From positions 2,253,501 through 2,317,500 of the forward strand of contig NZ_CP017478.1 of the NCBI RefSeq assembly GCF_001761325.1: 64,000 nucleotides of DNA. Direction: 5' to 3'. Position 1 is the first letter of the stretch; each line of letters starts with the position of its first letter. The DNA is from Urechidicola croceus. Lineage in GTDB: Bacteria; Bacteroidota; Bacteroidia; Flavobacteriales; Flavobacteriaceae. Position numbers and translations under genes: made by a program. The notes under the pieces are model-generated. The model was not told where the DNA came from, ran no database searches, and saw only the letters and a program-made list of their open reading frames with translations. Below, piece by piece: positions 38,201 to 45,242 of this stretch.

Positions 38201-39957
38201 CTGATGCTACTGAAGTACTTTATGATGGTATTGACAACGATTGTAATCCTGATACCTTAGATACTGTAGATGCTGATAATGATGGTGTAAATTCTGATGT
38301 GGATTGTGATGATTCAGATGCTACTGTAAATCCTAATGCAGAAGAAATTTTGTATGATGGTATTGACAATGACTGTAATCCTGATACGTTGGATACTGTA
38401 GATGCAGACAACGATGGTTTCAACTCTGATGTAGATTGTGATGATAACGATGCAACTGTGAATCCTGCTGCTGATGAAGTTTTATATGATGGTATCGATA
38501 ACGACTGTAATCCTGATACCTTAGATACTATTGATGCAGATAATGATGGTTTCAATTCTGATGTAGATTGTGATGATAATGATAGTGCTATCAATCCTGA
38601 TACTGTTTGGTATTTAGATGCGGATAATGATGGTTTTGCGAGTTCTACTATTGCGAGTTGTACGAATCCGGGAACTGGATATACACTTTCTGCACTTCCT
38701 GTTGCTGATTGTGATGATAACGATGCTGCTATCAATCCTGATGCTACTGAAGTACTTTATGATGGTATTGACAACGATTGTAATCCTGATACCTTAGATA
38801 CTGTAGATGCTGATAATGATGGTGTAAATTCTGATGTGGATTGTGATGATAACGATGCTACTGTAAATCCTAATGCAGAAGAAATTTTGTATGATGGTAT
38901 TGACAATGACTGTAATCCTGATACATTGGATACAATTGATGCAGACAACGATGGTTTCAACTCTGATGTAGATTGTGATGATAATGATGCGACTGTGAAT
39001 CCTGCTGCAGAAGAGATACCTTACAATGGAATTGATGATGATTGTGACCCTAAGACATTGGATGATGATTTAGACAATGATGGTTATAAAAATGATCAAG
39101 ATTGTGATGATACTAATTCTTCAATAAATCCTGGAGCAACAGAAATTATTGGAAATGGAGTTGATGATGATTGTAATTCTGCAACATCAGACGATCCTGC
39201 TCCTGCAGCAAATTACTGTGAACCATCAAATATTGGAGATTACGACTCTGGTTTCTACATCACTAATTTTGAATTAGGAACTATTAATAATAGTACAGGT
39301 GCTAACAGACCAACTAGATATTCTGACTTTACTAATACTGACTCAACAACTCTTAACCTAGGAAGTTCAAATACTTTTAATTTGACTAATGTTGGTGCTC
39401 AATGGGGCGGAGGAGATTTAGGATTAAATATCTGGATTGACTTTAATAAAGATGGTGATTTTGAAGATTCAAATGAATTGGTGTATGAAGGTGCTTTAAG
39501 TTCTCAAAGAAATAGAACCGGAACAATTAATATTCCTTCAAGTGTAAGTTCTGGATCAACCAGAATGAGAGTTGCTGTTAAATCTTGGGGAATTCCAACT
39601 CCTTGTTGGGATTGGGGAGCAGGAGAAATTGAAGATTATACAGTAGTAATAACTTCTGGTTCACAATCAAGATCAACATTCGTGAATTCATTCAATAGTG
39701 ATAACACAGAAAATGAAACCAACGAATTACCAAATACTAAAATCTATTTAATAGAAGATAAAATTCATGTTTCAATGGGTAAAACTGAAAATGCCCAACT
39801 GACAATTTTCAATATGTTAGGACAACAGATTTTGAGTGAAAAATTAAATGACAAAAACTATATTAATTTACCGAAAAACACGAGTAAAGGAATATATATT
39901 GTTCAATTAAAATCAGAATTTGGAACAATTAATAAAAGAATACTAGTAAGAGATTAA
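32275..39957 (+). CDS. Giant T9SS-secreted multidomain protein: sugar dehydrogenase head plus MopE-type calcium-binding repeats
   Basis: 2560 residues. Order of parts: signal peptide (1-20); PQQ-type glucose/sorbosone dehydrogenase beta-propeller (about 25-470, with GLMGMAIHP, YTIGDQGANQ, HRNAQGI, ISEHGPKTDDEIN, NYGWP); HYR/Ig-like modules (477-632); fibronectin III (636-717); GEVED domain 1 (721-884); VCBS/cadherin-like modules (886-1167); GEVED 2 (1172-1322); Asp-rich MopE-type repeats (1327-2308, 15 copies of DGIDNDCNP plus two degenerate); GEVED 3 (2314-2461); T9SS type A sorting domain (about 2486-2560, with YLIEDKIHVS, IFNMLGQ, KGIYIVQL). Probably a cell-surface protein: the head may oxidise sugars or bind glycans, and the repeats form a calcium-stiffened stalk. 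Enzyme activity is inferred. Flanked by a promoter box and a strong terminator. Confidence 0.9.
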   Translation: MNKKLLLLIFLISTFTTNYAQTTSGSDWTVSNLTNDHALTFPWEITYGPDDFLWVTERTDRNGSENPGQRIVRVDPNTGDIFEMIDLDAEIKTAKQGGLMGMAIHPALYEDISTTTNNYVFVAYTYLDGNSDLKLRIARLIYNNSTHTLTPDTSLNSNGAILEGLPGSEDHNSGRLVIGTDEKLYYTIGDQGANQFEYSCDPNLAQVLPTSSTDYDHYPGKTLRLNTDGSIPSDNPVFNGVQSHVNTYGHRNAQGIIIANDGTIYISEHGPKTDDEINIIKSGKNYGWPEIAGYYDNAAYSYCNWSTANNCNAGDFSDHNCPSGAITRTEFESFPNGAPADFEPPIGTYGSTSTVDPSGGWFTWPTPAVSSIDIHETGNIPGWGRSLLIPSLKKGTIYRAKLTPDGEDIVDDYYEEFHSSNDRYRDIAISPDGLTIYAVTDNSGGTSGPSTNSGQSIENPGVIVVLKYVGEVVATNPPVASCQDITVTLDENGNAVITATDIDNGSTAVAPATIISTTIDIDTFDCSHVGTPQTVTLTVTDSDGAQAICSATVSVEANSNPATIDTPILDDIVGVCSITVDAPIAFSNSCEEIIATTTDETTFVAGENAIITWEFDDNGTIVTATQNVTVNALTIPTNLIVSQGVTSASVSWDEILDVTYEIRYRETGSATWITSSSSTNSYTLSTLNADTTYEIQVQSICDNGSSEFSESVLFTTTSADYCTPIVEYYDDVFYINNVTLLDSSGTELINNSSTASDDVEGYSDYSDSVTIPNLEVGDTFDIEISLLNTHNWNKTTGHTIWIDYNQNGTFESNEIVWGTTEDLDLVPHGEPAQGTFTIPTSALSGNTRMRIVSRTYDTATDPCDIALNNPTDNGAEVEDYTLNITSPNAQPIITSATNLSAIEDGIDVSGAIAFTDADSEDSHTFSVSSLPAGSGTVTIDTNGEYIYSIGSNFQDLAEGEETTVNFDVTVTDNFGGSDTATITVTITGANDAPSAVCQNVSIQLESGSATVLPSQIDNGSSDDDNIVSYTLDTDTFTTEGIYDVILTVTDTNGLTDTCTSTVTVTNEPINNNPIASNNSTSTQENTPVIIDVLGNDSDSDGDSLVITEINGTSISEGSSVSTTNASVSLISGQLEITPITNNTINFEYTISDGNGGTATASVTVLVIIPVEYCTAQGVSGNGRITNVQISGENGTSLDNSSSNNTDYSDFTNISPVELEVENTYSMTISNGTTTNSGYAVWIDYNQDGDFTDANEEVYKSTSGSLNGTGSINIDVAIPEDATSGNTRMRIAMRYWWSPGGPCGDIVESGQPSEVEDYTVNISTGVVDADNDGFNSDVDCDDNDAAVNPAADEVLYDGIDNDCNPDTLDTIDADNDGFNSDVDCDDNDSAINPDTIWYLDADNDGFASSTIASCTNPGTGYTLSVLPVADCDDNDAAINPDATEVLYDGIDNDCNPDTLDTVDADNDGANSDVDCDDNDATVNPNAEEILYDGIDNDCNPDTLDTVDADNDGFNSDVDCDDNDATVNPAADEVLYDGIDNDCNPDTLDTIDADNDGFNSDVDCDDNDSAINPDTVWYLDADNDGFASSTIASCTNPGTGYTLSALPVADCDDNDAAINPDATEVLYDGIDNDCNPATADTVDADNDGANSDVDCDDSDATVNPNAEEILYDGIDNDCNPDTLDTIDADNDGFNSDVDCDDNDATVNPDADEVLYDGIDNDCNPDTLDTIDADNDGFNSDVDCDDNDSAINPDTVWYLDADNDGFASSTIASCTNPGTGYTLAVLPVTDCDDNDAAINPDATEVHYDGIDNDCNPATADTVDADNDGVNSDVDCDDNDATVNPNAEEILYDGIDNDCNPDTLDTVDADNDGFNSDVDCDDNDATVNPAADEVLYDGIDNDCNPDTLDTIDADNDGFNSDVDCDDNDSAINPDTVWYLDADNDGFASSTIASCTNPGTGYTLSALPVADCDDNDAAINPDATEVLYDGIDNDCNPDTLDTVDADNDGVNSDVDCDDSDATVNPNAEEILYDGIDNDCNPDTLDTVDADNDGFNSDVDCDDNDATVNPAADEVLYDGIDNDCNPDTLDTIDADNDGFNSDVDCDDNDSAINPDTVWYLDADNDGFASSTIASCTNPGTGYTLSALPVADCDDNDAAINPDATEVLYDGIDNDCNPDTLDTVDADNDGVNSDVDCDDNDATVNPNAEEILYDGIDNDCNPDTLDTIDADNDGFNSDVDCDDNDATVNPAAEEIPYNGIDDDCDPKTLDDDLDNDGYKNDQDCDDTNSSINPGATEIIGNGVDDDCNSATSDDPAPAANYCEPSNIGDYDSGFYITNFELGTINNSTGANRPTRYSDFTNTDSTTLNLGSSNTFNLTNVGAQWGGGDLGLNIWIDFNKDGDFEDSNELVYEGALSSQRNRTGTINIPSSVSSGSTRMRVAVKSWGIPTPCWDWGAGEIEDYTVVITSGSQSRSTFVNSFNSDNTENETNELPNTKIYLIEDKIHVSMGKTENAQLTIFNMLGQQILSEKLNDKNYINLPKNTSKGIYIVQLKSEFGTINKRILVRD
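36253..39010 (+). repeat. Five tandem 537-bp coding repeats (179 residues each) plus a partial sixth
   Basis: Units start at 36253, 36790, 37327, 37864 and 38401, with a partial copy from 38938. Each unit encodes three DGIDNDCNP motifs and one WYLDADNDGF segment. Copies agree at silent positions over long stretches, with only scattered changes (for example ATADT versus DTLDT, GANSD versus GVNSD). The exact in-frame period and near-identity point to recent tandem duplication or homogenisation. The copy number in an assembly of this region may be unreliable. Confidence 0.97.
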
Positions 39958-39979
39958 CGAGTATTTAAATTCAACTATA

Positions 39980-40015
39980 AAAAAGCCCGTCACAAATTAT
40001 TGTGACGGGCTTTTT
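39980..40015. terminator. Bidirectional terminator after the giant protein gene
   Basis: A perfect 16-bp stem (39980-39995 with 40000-40015, loop ATTA) containing GCCCGTCACAA. It serves the convergent lipoprotein gene as well. Confidence 0.93.
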
Positions 40016-40036
40016 AATTTTATCAATAACTATTTA

Positions 40037-40525
40037 CTATGGAAAAGATATTTGCTCTCCTTTTTCTACTTTAAACTTATAATATTTTTTGGTATCATTT
40101 TCAAGATAACTAATTACCGCTTCATCACCTTTTAAATCAAAAGGGAATTTAGGTTTCATTATTGGAGCCTCATTACCATATTCTTTTGCTGGATCACTAT
40201 TCAATATAATATCTTTCCTTTTATTTTGATTTGTTTTAAACCGACCTATATATCCATTTTTTACTTGCTCAAGTTTAACTACCTGTTGATTGAAATACAA
40301 ACTATCAAACACTATTTTATTCTCATCCTTTTGAGATATTGGAATCATAACATTTATTCCAGAACCTCCACCTTTTACACCAGCAACCCAATTTGTAAAA
40401 GTGGCATTTGTAATTGAAAATGGTGTGTTTTCTTGTAATTTATAAGTCATACTTTTCGAACTTCCGCATTGAGAAAATCCAAGTAGTAAAGTACTTCCTA
40501 ATAATATGCTAAATAGTGTTTTCAT
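40037..40525 (-). CDS. Small lipoprotein of unknown function
   Basis: 162 residues with a lipoprotein signal, cysteine at about residue 20 (GFSQC) followed by Gly-Ser-Ser. The mature domain is a compact beta-rich fold with the conspicuous stretch NWVAGVKGGGSGINV near residues 45-59. I do not recognise the family. It has its own -7 box (complement of 40542-40549) and ends at the terminator shared with the giant gene, so it is monocistronic. Confidence 0.72.
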   Translation of the reverse strand: MKTLFSILLGSTLLLGFSQCGSSKSMTYKLQENTPFSITNATFTNWVAGVKGGGSGINVMIPISQKDENKIVFDSLYFNQQVVKLEQVKNGYIGRFKTNQNKRKDIILNSDPAKEYGNEAPIMKPKFPFDLKGDEAVISYLENDTKKYYKFKVEKGEQISFP

Positions 40526-40541
40526 AATTAATATCTTATTT

Positions 40542-40549
40542 CAAATATA
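40542..40549 (-). promoter_or_regulatory. -7 box (TATATTTG) of the 40-kb lipoprotein gene
   Basis: An exact TAnnTTTG on the minus strand, 16 bases before the ATG. A second exact box (TAATTTTG, complement of 40556-40563) lies just upstream. Confidence 0.55.
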
Positions 40550-40574
40550 CAATTTCAAAATTAGTGCCAAACAA

Positions 40575-40602
40575 AAAACCTCATTAGAAATAATGAGGTT
40601 TT
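40575..40602 (-). terminator. Terminator of the hydrolase-sigma-membrane protein operon
   Basis: A 12-bp stem (40575-40586 with 40591-40602, loop GAAA on the plus strand). On the minus strand it is followed by a T-run. It lies 34 bases after the last stop of the operon. Confidence 0.85.
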
Positions 40603-40636
40603 AAGTAAAATTCAATAATATTTAGTTCTATATGTT

Positions 40637-41188
40637 TTATTTGAGTTCTTTTAAAAACAAAAGTTCTTTCTTTATTTCCTTTATGATAAAGATTGATAAA
40701 ATCAAAAGTATCACTACAGAAGAAACGATGATATAATTATAAAACCCTTTAGATAGCGCTTCTTTAAAATTTGGCAAAAGCATTATGAATCCAATAATGT
40801 ATAATACAAAAACTATTGGTGTTAGCACAAAATGAACTTGCTTTCTTAATTTATAATAATGCTCTAACTTAGTTTTAAATGAACTAAAATCAATTCCTTT
40901 ATTAAGTTTGTTAAGTTTATTAATACTAAGCAGTTCTATAATTACTCTAACTAAAAGTGGTGTAATCATTAATATTAAACCCCATGTTGCTTTACTTTGT
41001 GTATAAGCAGACACATAAAAAAAGAAGAAAATAAGGACTGCAATTGCTGCTAACAACACTATATTAGTAATACGTTGTTTGTTTTTTATCGCTTTAATTT
41101 TATTTGATATCGCTTTAATCCCTTTATTTTTAGGGATTTGAGTTGATTGGTTTTGCCAATCATTTTTTAAGTTTTCAAACAGTTCCAT
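40637..41188 (-). CDS. Four-helix membrane protein downstream of the ECF sigma gene (possible anti-sigma)
   Basis: 183 residues. A cytoplasmic N-terminal stretch of about 40 residues (ELFENLKNDWQNQ, then Lys-rich) is followed by about four membrane helices (near 42-60, 67-88, 119-138, 150-170). Its start overlaps the end of the sigma-factor gene by 14 bases, so the two are translationally coupled. An amphipathic N-terminus plus membrane helices beside an ECF gene suggests a membrane anti-sigma factor, although no ZAS/RskA motif is visible. The family is not recognised beyond that. Confidence 0.7.
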   Translation of the reverse strand: MELFENLKNDWQNQSTQIPKNKGIKAISNKIKAIKNKQRITNIVLLAAIAVLIFFFFYVSAYTQSKATWGLILMITPLLVRVIIELLSINKLNKLNKGIDFSSFKTKLEHYYKLRKQVHFVLTPIVFVLYIIGFIMLLPNFKEALSKGFYNYIIVSSVVILLILSIFIIKEIKKELLFLKELK

Positions 41189-41669
41189 TTAAAATACATT
41201 TTTTAAGTTCGTTTTTTATTCTGTGAATTCTAGTTCTAACTACTTCATGTGAAATTCCTAGAATAACCGAAATTTCCTTTTGAGGAATATCTTCCATCTC
41301 TAACACTATAAGTGCTTTTTTATCCACAGAAAGGTGCTGGATACAACTATGCAATTGATTTAATTGGCTTTCTTTTTGAGCTTCAATATCAATTTCATTT
41401 ACTTCCGCTTGATCTTCAATATTTTTATTAGAGGTATATTTCTTTTTTCTGAGTTCTAAAAGGCATGTATTTACTGTAATTCTATAAATCCATGTTGAGA
41501 GTTTACTCTCACCTTTAAACCCTTGTAAACCTTCCCAAACTTTTACAAATATCTCTTGAGCCAAATCTTGAGCTAAAGGTTCATTTCCTTTTACATAGCC
41601 CATGCATATACGCACTACTTTGCTATAGTTTTCATAATAAATTTGTTCAAATTTGATGTTTTCCTTCAT
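41175..41669 (-). CDS. ECF-type RNA polymerase sigma-70 factor
   Basis: The frame is open to 41705, but I start at the ATG at 41669 (MKENIKFEQIYY), giving 164 residues. This start shares one base with the stop of the upstream hydrolase (TAATG), a typical coupled junction. Region 2 is visible (VRICMGYVKG, DLAQEIFVKVWEGL, STWIYRITVNT) and region 4 (PQKEISVILGISHEVVRTRIHR). The middle gene of hydrolase - sigma - membrane protein. It probably controls an envelope response and its own operon. Confidence 0.93.
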   Translation of the reverse strand: MKENIKFEQIYYENYSKVVRICMGYVKGNEPLAQDLAQEIFVKVWEGLQGFKGESKLSTWIYRITVNTCLLELRKKKYTSNKNIEDQAEVNEIDIEAQKESQLNQLHSCIQHLSVDKKALIVLEMEDIPQKEISVILGISHEVVRTRIHRIKNELKKCILNGTV

Positions 41670-42511
41670 TATTTTAATTCCTCCTTTAACTGATTTAAAA
41701 ACCACTCAGGTTTATCATACATAATAAAATGAGCAGAATCTTCAGCAAAAATTAAATTGTAAAATTCTAAGTTTTTATACTGTTCCTCATAGTTTTTTTG
41801 TGCCGCTTCTTTACCATATGGATTCGTGGCACCTAATACAGTTACAGGAATTCTTATATTTGCAATATTCTCTCTTAAATCTAATTTAAGTAAATCTGTA
41901 TAACCATACACATAGGTTTCTCTATCTGCCTTAACCATCCAGTTTTTAATTTGTACTTGTTTATCAATATTCTTTGTCATGCCTTGTGACATCTGATTAG
42001 CCATGTTTTCAAAATCTTCATCGCTCATAGCTAAAGTTTGATTATTGTACGGACTATCATATACCATATAATCACTATTAAAATTAGGCATAATTAGAGC
42101 TCCAGTAGAAGGCAAAGCATCTACAACAATAAGCTTTTTTAATTCAACATTTTGTTCTGAACTGATCCAAAGACCCAATGCTCCTCCTAGACTATGGCCA
42201 ATAACTATGGTGTTTTTTAATTTGTTTTCTTTAATATAAGTTTCTACTTCATTTTTAATTTTTGGAAGCCAAGGTTTTTCAATTGGTTCAACATCACCAA
42301 AACCAGCAAAAGTAAATATATGACATTCGTGTGTTTTAGAAAGTTCAATTACAACATCATTCCACACTTCTCCAGTACATGTAAATCCTGGAAAGAAAAG
42401 AATAGGTTGTCCTTTACCAATAACATCTACTTCAAAAGCTTTGTTTTGAGCGGATACAGAAAAAGAAATGATGCTAAGTAATACGATTAATTTTGTTTTA
42501 ATTGTTCTCAT
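41669..42511 (-). CDS. Exported alpha/beta hydrolase
   Basis: 280 residues with a Sec signal peptide (cleaved after about residue 21, SVSAQ). The alpha/beta-hydrolase fold has the nucleophile elbow GHSLGG (Ser about 107), an oxyanion region FFPGFTC near the start, and the catalytic His near the C-terminus (DSAHFIMYD). The substrate is unknown. It is the first gene of the operon with the ECF sigma factor and four-helix membrane protein. A periplasmic hydrolase encoded with its own sigma factor is unusual and suggests it acts in the signal or the response. No perfect -7 box precedes it, consistent with an ECF promoter. Confidence 0.85.
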   Translation of the reverse strand: MRTIKTKLIVLLSIISFSVSAQNKAFEVDVIGKGQPILFFPGFTCTGEVWNDVVIELSKTHECHIFTFAGFGDVEPIEKPWLPKIKNEVETYIKENKLKNTIVIGHSLGGALGLWISSEQNVELKKLIVVDALPSTGALIMPNFNSDYMVYDSPYNNQTLAMSDEDFENMANQMSQGMTKNIDKQVQIKNWMVKADRETYVYGYTDLLKLDLRENIANIRIPVTVLGATNPYGKEAAQKNYEEQYKNLEFYNLIFAEDSAHFIMYDKPEWFLNQLKEELK

Positions 42512-42588
42512 AAGAAAATGTTTTAAGTTTATTTTCCCTTTTGATACAATTTTTTAAAAATGTTACATATTATTTTAAATAAAATAAA

Positions 42589-42614
42589 AAAGCCTCACAT
42601 TTCTGTGAGGCTTT
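42589..42614 (-). terminator. Terminator of the ATP synthase operon
   Basis: AAAGCCTCACA (42589-42599) pairs with TGTGAGGCTTT (42604-42614). On the minus strand it is followed by a T-rich run. It lies 35 bases after the atpG stop. Confidence 0.9.
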
Positions 42615-42648
42615 CTATTTTAAATTCCTGTTTAAAAGGAATTATATT

Positions 42649-43509
42649 TTAATTATTTAACGCTTCCGCTCCACCAACTATTTCTAATATCTCATTAGTA
42701 ATTGCTGCTTGACGTGCTTTGTTATATGTCAATAATAATTCATTACGTAATTCATTCGCATTATCAGTTGCTTTATGCATTGCTGTCATACGTGCTCCGT
42801 GTTCAGAAGCAAAAGAATCTCTAATTGCTTTGTATAATTGTGTTTTTAATGATTTAGGAATCAATTGCAACACGATTTCTGCTTTTGAAGGCTCAAATAT
42901 ATAATCTGCATTTGAATCGCTAGAACCTTCTATTTTTTCAATTGGTAAAAACTGCTCTACTTGTGTAATTTGAGTTGCTGCGTTTTTAAACTGATTATAA
43001 ACAAGTTCAACTTTATCATAAGTACCATCAACAAATAAACTCATCACTTTTTCAGCGATTTGAGCTACATTATCAAAAGTTAATTTATCAAAAATTTCAG
43101 TATTAGTTTCAATAACATTGTACTGTTTTGCTAATAAATCTCCACCTTTTTTTCCAATTGCTAAAATATCAACTTCTTTTCCAGAATAGTTTGCCTCAAT
43201 ATATTTTGTTGCACCTTTAATTACTGAAGAATTAAAACCACCACACAAACCTCTATTTGAAGTAACTGTAATTATTAATACTTTTGAAACCTCACGTTGT
43301 GCAGAATAATCTCCTGTTGCTCCTTCATCTAACGTTGAACTCAAACTTTGTAAAAGTTCCGTCAATTTTTCAGCATAAGGGCGCATTTCAGTAATAGCAT
43401 CTTGAGCCTTCTTCAATTTTGCAGCCGACACCATTTTCATAGCACTAGTAATCTGCATCGTTGAGCCGATAGATGTAATTCTGTTACGTATTTCTTTTAA
43501 ATTTGCCAT
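42649..43509 (-). CDS. atpG: ATP synthase F1 subunit gamma
   Basis: Central rotor stalk of F1. 286 residues, normal length. The N-terminal coiled-coil helix is plain (ANLKEIRNRITSI, then MQITSAMKMVSAAKLKKAQ), as are the Rossmann middle with SNRGLCGGFNSS and the C-terminal helix (RMTAMHKATDNA, ending NEILEIVGGAEAL). It is the last gene of the atpBEFHAG operon. A 122-base gap before it contains a MITE-like palindrome. The genes for beta and epsilon (atpD, atpC) do not follow and must lie elsewhere. Confidence 0.98.
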   Translation of the reverse strand: MANLKEIRNRITSIGSTMQITSAMKMVSAAKLKKAQDAITEMRPYAEKLTELLQSLSSTLDEGATGDYSAQREVSKVLIITVTSNRGLCGGFNSSVIKGATKYIEANYSGKEVDILAIGKKGGDLLAKQYNVIETNTEIFDKLTFDNVAQIAEKVMSLFVDGTYDKVELVYNQFKNAATQITQVEQFLPIEKIEGSSDSNADYIFEPSKAEIVLQLIPKSLKTQLYKAIRDSFASEHGARMTAMHKATDNANELRNELLLTYNKARQAAITNEILEIVGGAEALNN

Positions 43510-43519
43510 TCTTTGTTTT

Positions 43520-43623
43520 TTGTCATTCCTGCGTAGACAGGAATCTTTGTATATAAACTTTGAACTTTTTATGAGATTCCTACTTTTACTGAAATAAATT
43601 CAGCACATGTGTAGGAATGACAA
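43520..43623. mobile_element. MITE-like palindromic repeat element between atpA and atpG
   Basis: 104 bases with perfect 11-bp terminal inverted repeats: TTGTCATTCCT (43520-43530) and AGGAATGACAA (43613-43623). Inside, the left part folds as ATTCCTG/CAGGAAT (43525-43531 with 43538-43544). The right part pairs ATTCCTAC (43576-43583) with GTAGGAAT (43611-43618), with a CTGAA/TTCAG hairpin within. There is no coding capacity. It fills almost all of the atpA-atpG gap. I see no target-site duplication that I would trust. Confidence 0.65.
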
Positions 43624-43631
43624 TCTTGAAT

Positions 43632-45209
43632 TTAAGCGTATTGCGCTGAAATTTCTGTAGCTGCTGCAGTTAACACATCGATAACTTCATCAGTTAGTTT
43701 TCCAGATTTTAAAGTATCTAGAGTATCTCTATGCTTAGCATTTAAATATTCTAAATAATTTACTTCAAATTCTTTTACTTTGTCTACAGGAACATCTTTC
43801 AACAGGTTCTTAGAGCCTGCATAAATAATTGCAGTTTGATCTTCAACAGTTAAAGGACTTGCTTGTCCTTGTTTTAAGATCTCAACATTACGTTTTCCTT
43901 TTTCAATAACGTTCATTGTTGCTGCATCTAAATCAGAACCAAACTTAGCAAACGCTTCTAATTCACGATATTGTGCTTGGTCTAATTTTAAAGTACCTGA
44001 TACTTTTTTCATTGATTTAATCTGAGCGTTACCACCAACACGAGATACAGAAATACCTACATTAATTGCTGGACGAACACCAGAGTTAAATAAATCTCCA
44101 TCTAAGAAGATTTGTCCATCTGTAATCGAAATTACGTTTGTTGGAATATATGCTGATACATCTCCTGCTTGCGTTTCAATAATTGGCAATGCAGTTAATG
44201 ATCCTCCTCCTTTAATTTTTCCTTTCAATGAGTCAGGAACATCATTCATTTCAGCAGCAATAGTATCATCATTAATAACTTTTGCAGCACGTTCTAATAA
44301 ACGAGAGTGAAGGTAGAATACATCTCCAGGATATGCTTCACGTCCTGGTGGGCGACGTAACAATAATGAAATTTCACGGTATGCAACTGCTTGTTTTGAT
44401 AAGTCATCAAAAACAATTAAAGCCGGTCTTCCAGTATCTCTAAAATATTCTCCAATTGCAGCTCCTGCCATTGGTGCGTATACTTGCATTGCTGCAGGAT
44501 CTGATGCGTTAGCGGCTACAACAGTAGTATAGGCTAATGCTCCTTTTTCTTCGAATAATGAAACAATTCCAGCAACAGTTGATGCTTTTTGTCCAATTGC
44601 AACATAAATACAATATACTGGTTCTCCTGCATCATAAAACTCTTTTTGATTGATAATAGTATCAATCGCAACAGTAGATTTACCAGTTTGACGGTCGCCA
44701 ATAATCAACTCACGTTGTCCTCTACCAACAGGAATCATCGCGTCAATTGCTTTTACTCCAGTTTGCATTGGTTCAGTTACTGGCTCACGATATACTACTC
44801 CAGGTGCTTTACGCTCTAACGGCATTTCGAAAGTTTCACCTTGAACAGGTCCTTTTCCATCAATTGGGTTTCCTAATGTATCAACAACACGACCAACAAT
44901 TCCTTCACCAACATTTAATGAAGCAATACGCTCAGTACGCTTTACAGTAGATCCTTCTTTTACAGACGTTGAAGCTCCTAATAATACAACACCTACGTTG
45001 TCTTCTTCAAGATTCAATACGATTCCTTCCAATCCACTTTCGAACTGAACTAATTCACCATATTGTACGTTTGCTAAACCGTAAACACGTGCAATACCGT
45101 CTCCAATTTGTAATACTGTTCCTACTTCATCAAGTGATGCACTCCCATCAAATCCTGATAATTGTTGCTTTAAAATTGCTGATACTTCAGCTGGTTTTAT
45201 TGCTGCCAT
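43632..45209 (-). CDS. atpA: ATP synthase F1 subunit alpha
   Basis: Non-catalytic nucleotide-binding subunit of F1. 525 residues. Walker [10 protein letters not shown] at residues 171-179, the [10 protein letters not shown] Walker B-type block, and the [15 protein letters not shown] signature with the conserved arginine finger are present. The N-terminal beta-barrel (about 25-95) and C-terminal helical bundle are complete. It is downstream of atpH by 33 bases and followed by the repeat element and atpG. Confidence 0.98.
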   Translation of the reverse strand: MAAIKPAEVSAILKQQLSGFDGSASLDEVGTVLQIGDGIARVYGLANVQYGELVQFESGLEGIVLNLEEDNVGVVLLGASTSVKEGSTVKRTERIASLNVGEGIVGRVVDTLGNPIDGKGPVQGETFEMPLERKAPGVVYREPVTEPMQTGVKAIDAMIPVGRGQRELIIGDRQTGKSTVAIDTIINQKEFYDAGEPVYCIYVAIGQKASTVAGIVSLFEEKGALAYTTVVAANASDPAAMQVYAPMAGAAIGEYFRDTGRPALIVFDDLSKQAVAYREISLLLRRPPGREAYPGDVFYLHSRLLERAAKVINDDTIAAEMNDVPDSLKGKIKGGGSLTALPIIETQAGDVSAYIPTNVISITDGQIFLDGDLFNSGVRPAINVGISVSRVGGNAQIKSMKKVSGTLKLDQAQYRELEAFAKFGSDLDAATMNVIEKGKRNVEILKQGQASPLTVEDQTAIIYAGSKNLLKDVPVDKVKEFEVNYLEYLNAKHRDTLDTLKSGKLTDEVIDVLTAAATEISAQYA

Positions 45210-45242
45210 TTTATATTGTTTTTTAAAACTCCTTTATTCGTA

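Noticed and set aside
36222-38960. A series of 120-171-residue open frames on the minus strand at exact 537-bp intervals
   Set aside because: They are antisense shadows of the Asp-rich repeats (Ser/Leu-rich translations of the GAT/AAT-rich codons), with no promoter or independent coding signal.
36253-39010. Direct repeats as a possible CRISPR-like array
   Set aside because: The period is 537 bases, the repeats are in frame and continuous without spacers, and they encode a known calcium-motif family.
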